Assembly (NCBI GenBank): GCA_031383555.1
Contig: JANMZR010000117.1
Coordinates: forward strand, 1-9,103
Length of the DNA: 9,103 nucleotides
Origin: JANMZR01 sp031383555
GTDB lineage: Bacteria > Bacteroidota > Bacteroidia > Cytophagales > Spirosomataceae
Direction: 5' to 3'
This document shows, piece after piece, positions 7,116 to 9,103 of this stretch (its first letter is position 1; each line of letters begins with the position of its first letter). The position numbers and the translations under genes were made by a program. The notes below the pieces were generated by a model, which had not been told where the DNA came from, made no database searches, and worked only from the letters and a program-made list of their open reading frames with translations.

Positions 7116-8441
7116 TTAATGCTTTCCCGACCTCTTAATTTTCCTGCCATATTTCAACATTTTCTCCTCCATATGGTTACGCCTTACATTTACTTTCTTG
7201 TTTTTATCAATTTTCTCATGAAAAGCGCCTCCAAAATTTTCTGCTTTTTTCAGTTTCAACTTTACCATTTTAGTTGAAATTTCGGGCTCCACTTCCTCCA
7301 CTGCATAATTATCGAGATCAATTTGATCTGGCAATATTCCATCCTCAATTTTTAAATTCATAAAAGCTTCTATTTTGGCTAATTTATCAATTTCATTATG
7401 AGTCAAAAGTGTGATGGCGTTACCAATTTTTCCAATTCTTCCAGTACGTCCAATTCGATGAGTATAGGCCTCTTGACTATCCGGAATATCAAAATTAATA
7501 ACATGACTAACATTGGCCACGTCAATTCCACGAGCTACGATGTCTGTTGCAATGAGTATTTTTAGACTGCCGTTTTGAAATGAATTGATAGAGTTGAACC
7601 TGAAATTTTGAGCTTTGTTAGAGTGAATTATGCCAATTTCTCCCTCATAATCCGATGAAAATTCCTCAAAAACTTTATCAGCTAGGGCTTTTGTAGAGGT
7701 AAATAAAATAATTTTTTCAAATGCTGGCAGCTTCAAAAGCTCGTTTACTACATCGATTTTTGAAAAAAAATTGGGTAAAATGTACTTAATTTGACTAATG
7801 TTTTCCAGCGGTGTGCCAACAGGTGCTGCTTCAATTCTTACTGGATTTTTGAAGTTGGACTCAACGAATTTTTCAGATTCAGGTGTAATGGTTGCTGAAA
7901 AAAGCAAAAATTGATTCCTTTCGGAAACCTTCTCTAATATTTGGTTAATTTGGGCCCTGAAACCTAGTTCCAACATTTCATCAAATTCATCAATTACAAT
8001 TTTTTTGATGCCTTTTCCTTTCAAAGTTCCATTATTGAAAAGGTCAATCAGACGGCCTGGTGTAGCCACTAATATATCGCAACCTTCCCGAATATCTGCT
8101 ATATTTACCTTAATATTGGCACCTCCATAAACACCAACGGTTTCCACATTCATATATTTAGTTAAATTTATTGCCATTTCTACCACTTGCATTACAAGCT
8201 CACGAGTAGGCACGAGTATCAAAAGATTCGGCTTTTTATCTTTTTGAAACTTAAAATTTTGTAAATAGGGTAGTAAATAGGCAATCGTTTTTCCAGTACC
8301 AGTTTGAGCTGTAGCACATACATCTTTACCCGACATTACTACCGAAAAGGCTTTTGATTGAATGGTTGTTGGAAATTCAAAACCTAAATCTGAAAGTGCA
8401 TTTTGGAGTGGTTTTGTAAGATTTAATTCTTCGAAAGTCAT
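7116..8441 (-). CDS. DEAD-box ATP-dependent RNA helicase (motif II variant DEFD)
   Basis: This 441-residue cytosolic RNA helicase would unwind structured RNA, for example in ribosome assembly or mRNA turnover. Motifs in order: Q motif with Phe3 and the PTTIQ glutamine (Q28); motif I AQTGTGKT (45-52); Ia PTRELV (78-83); GG (106-107); Ib TPGR (127-130); motif II DEFD (151-154); III SAT (182-184); V ATDIVARGID (298-307); and VI HRIGRTGR (328-335). Both RecA-like lobes are complete. The C-terminal tail from about 391 is basic (KMVKLKLKKA, RRNHMEEKM, GRKIKRSGKH) and probably binds RNA. Phe replaces the usual Ala in DEAD; the catalytic Asp and Glu remain, so ATPase activity should be kept. A perfect -7 box lies 15 bp upstream of the ATG. 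The stop codon directly abuts the heptamer repeat, with pabB beyond it, so read-through transcription into pabB is plausible. RhlE- or DeaD-type assignment is not possible from sequence alone. Confidence 0.95.
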   Translation of the reverse strand: MTFEELNLTKPLQNALSDLGFEFPTTIQSKAFSVVMSGKDVCATAQTGTGKTIAYLLPYLQNFKFQKDKKPNLLILVPTRELVMQVVEMAINLTKYMNVETVGVYGGANIKVNIADIREGCDILVATPGRLIDLFNNGTLKGKGIKKIVIDEFDEMLELGFRAQINQILEKVSERNQFLLFSATITPESEKFVESNFKNPVRIEAAPVGTPLENISQIKYILPNFFSKIDVVNELLKLPAFEKIILFTSTKALADKVFEEFSSDYEGEIGIIHSNKAQNFRFNSINSFQNGSLKILIATDIVARGIDVANVSHVINFDIPDSQEAYTHRIGRTGRIGKIGNAITLLTHNEIDKLAKIEAFMNLKIEDGILPDQIDLDNYAVEEVEPEISTKMVKLKLKKAENFGGAFHEKIDKNKKVNVRRNHMEEKMLKYGRKIKRSGKH

Positions 8442-8456
8442 TTATATTTATTTTCA

Positions 8457-8464
8457 CAAAGGTA
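8457..8464 (-). promoter_or_regulatory. Bacteroidota -7 box of the DEAD-box helicase gene
   Basis: On the minus strand this reads TACCTTTG, a perfect TAnnTTTG, followed by an A-rich leader to the ATG at 8441. The TTTC at the right distance upstream is a poor -33 match. The predicted 5' leader is only about 10 bases, which fits the short A-rich leaders common in this phylum. Confidence 0.55.
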
Positions 8465-8516
8465 GCGCTTTTGTTGTTAAGTGAAATTTTCAAAATAAGT
8501 TCAGCCTAATAAACGA

Positions 8517-8618
8517 TATTATTTTTTTGATTTTCAAGACGTAAAACCGCAATCTAGCCTAGTTAAATGAGGATTTACTGGGCGGCGTACCGCAACGAAG
8601 AAAATCGGAAAAAGAATG
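8517..8618. repeat. Imperfect inverted repeat (19-bp arms) around a GC-enriched core
   Basis: The arms 8517-8535 and 8600-8618 match at 15 of 19 positions as an inverted repeat, including an uninterrupted 7-bp GATTTTC/GAAAATC at the inner ends. Two of the mismatches could be U-G wobble pairs in RNA read from the plus strand. The 64-bp core is about 47% GC in strongly AT-rich surroundings. It could be a structured RNA, a small palindromic or MITE-like element, or a chance pairing of A/T tracts. No target-site duplication is evident. Confidence 0.3.
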
Positions 8619-8692
8619 AGTATATGGTTGAAGTTATTTTGACAAGTTCACTAAGGTATATTTATAAATATGGCGCTAGCGAAATCAGAAAA

Positions 8693-8723
8693 ATTGTAAA
8701 TACAAAAAAAATATCTTTATTTG
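8693..8723 (+). promoter_or_regulatory. Candidate promoter of the secreted-protein gene
   Basis: ATTG at 8693-8696 (three of four matches to the -33 TTTG) is followed after exactly 19 bp by TTTATTTG at 8716-8723 (seven of eight matches to TAnnTTTG). This would place the transcript start near 8730, a little over 20 bases before the ATG at 8753. Both boxes are imperfect, but the spacing is right and the location suits the downstream gene. Confidence 0.4.
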
Positions 8724-8752
8724 TAACCATATTCTTTATTCACAGATTAAAT

Positions 8753-9103
8753 ATGAAAAGGTTATTTATTTTGTTGTTTTTATTTGCTCAAACAGCTTTA
8801 AATGGGCAAACTGGCTTTGGTACCTATAATGATCGAATATTGCAAATATTTCAATTAGATGTAAATCTTAGAGCAAATTTGAATAATGTTTATGATTATT
8901 CTAACATCAATGGAAGTCCTTTTTTGCAAGAAAAATTTAGCTCAGGAAACGTACAAACAAGCAAGGATTTCTTTAAAAATGTAAATATGAAATATAATAT
9001 TGTAGATGATGCATTTTTATTCGAACTTAATGGTAAGGAATTGTATTTAGAACCTTCAAAATATGTGAAAAGTGTATTTTTAGATAGTTACAATTTTGTT
9101 GTA
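8753..9103 (+). CDS. Secreted protein of unknown function (partial, C-terminus beyond window)
   Basis: The frame is open from ATG at 8753 to the window end, giving 117 residues. The N-terminus is a clear Sec signal peptide: MKRLFILLFLFAQ, then TALNG, with Q19 the likely first mature residue. The mature part contains SPFLQEKFSSGNVQTSKDFFKN (about 50-70), KYNIVDDAFLFELNGKELYL and EPSKYVKSV. A segment of the type 'SPFL..xF..GxV....xxFKNVxxKYNIxxDxLxF..NGK' recurs, to my recollection, in exported Bacteroidota proteins annotated only as hypothetical. No lipobox Cys is present, and no enzymatic motif is visible in this part. This start was preferred over the in-frame ATG at 8567 because the signal peptide would otherwise be internal. 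The gene is divergent from the helicase and functionally unassigned. Confidence 0.8.
   Translation, partial: MKRLFILLFLFAQTALNGQTGFGTYNDRILQIFQLDVNLRANLNNVYDYSNINGSPFLQEKFSSGNVQTSKDFFKNVNMKYNIVDDAFLFELNGKELYLEPSKYVKSVFLDSYNFVV

Larger units (their letters stand above)
8442..8752. other. 311-bp divergent spacer between the helicase and the secreted-protein gene
   Basis: The spacer holds one promoter candidate facing each way: the helicase -7 box at its left end and a plus-strand pair near its right end. In between lies a segment with visibly higher GC than its surroundings (8536-8599, 30 G/C of 64). It is bounded by an imperfect inverted repeat at 8517-8535 and 8600-8618 and contains a small GCGG/CCGC hairpin with a four-base loop (8582-8593). 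No convincing gene is seen; a 62-codon frame open from the ATG at 8567 runs in phase into the next gene and is discussed as a finding. Confidence 0.6.

Noticed and set aside
8658..8671. Perfect 14-bp palindrome ATATTTATAAATAT upstream of the secreted-protein gene
   Set aside because: Pure A/T composition makes chance occurrence likely; no paired site or known operator match.

Overview
The window looks like chromosome from an AT-rich member of the Bacteroidota. The evidence is a SusC-like outer-membrane beta-barrel protein with a carboxypeptidase-regulatory-like N-domain, an OmpA-type lipoprotein with a C-terminus typical of the phylum, A-rich translation starts without clear Shine-Dalgarno sequences, and several promoter boxes matching the phylum-specific -7 element TAnnTTTG. 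I cannot name the genus.

Layout: eight protein genes are well supported, plus one doubtful mini-ORF. All lie on the minus strand except the last. In minus-strand order, starting from the right: a DEAD-box RNA helicase (8441-7116); a heptanucleotide tandem repeat that fills the whole gap to pabB (6984-7109); pabB (6991-6023); a promoter followed by a 26-codon mini-ORF (5963-5883); a SelW/Rdx-type redox protein (5794-5510); a short class IV aminotransferase, probably the PabC step (5504-4902); a RecD/Dda-like SF1 helicase (4850-3399); an OmpA-family lipoprotein (3307-2405) ending in a hairpin terminator; and an outer-membrane beta-barrel protein (2226 to 1) cut off by the window edge. On the plus strand, a secreted protein of unknown function starts at 8753 and runs off the right edge. 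It is divergent from the helicase across a 311-bp spacer.

How the genes fit together: PabB makes 4-amino-4-deoxychorismate from chorismate, and the class IV aminotransferase would release p-aminobenzoate for folate synthesis. The Rdx gene between them ends 5 bp before the aminotransferase start, so the two are very probably co-transcribed. The glutaminase partner PabA is not in the window. The helicases and envelope proteins are housekeeping or envelope functions with no obvious link to folate.

No CRISPR array, transposase, rRNA, tRNA or defence system was seen. The least explained DNA is: (i) the heptamer array, in which every second heptamer is invariant and the alternate ones vary, and which contains the pabB start codon; (ii) the promoter-linked mini-ORF inside the folate cluster; and (iii) a GC-enriched island of about 100 bp bounded by an imperfect inverted repeat in the divergent spacer.
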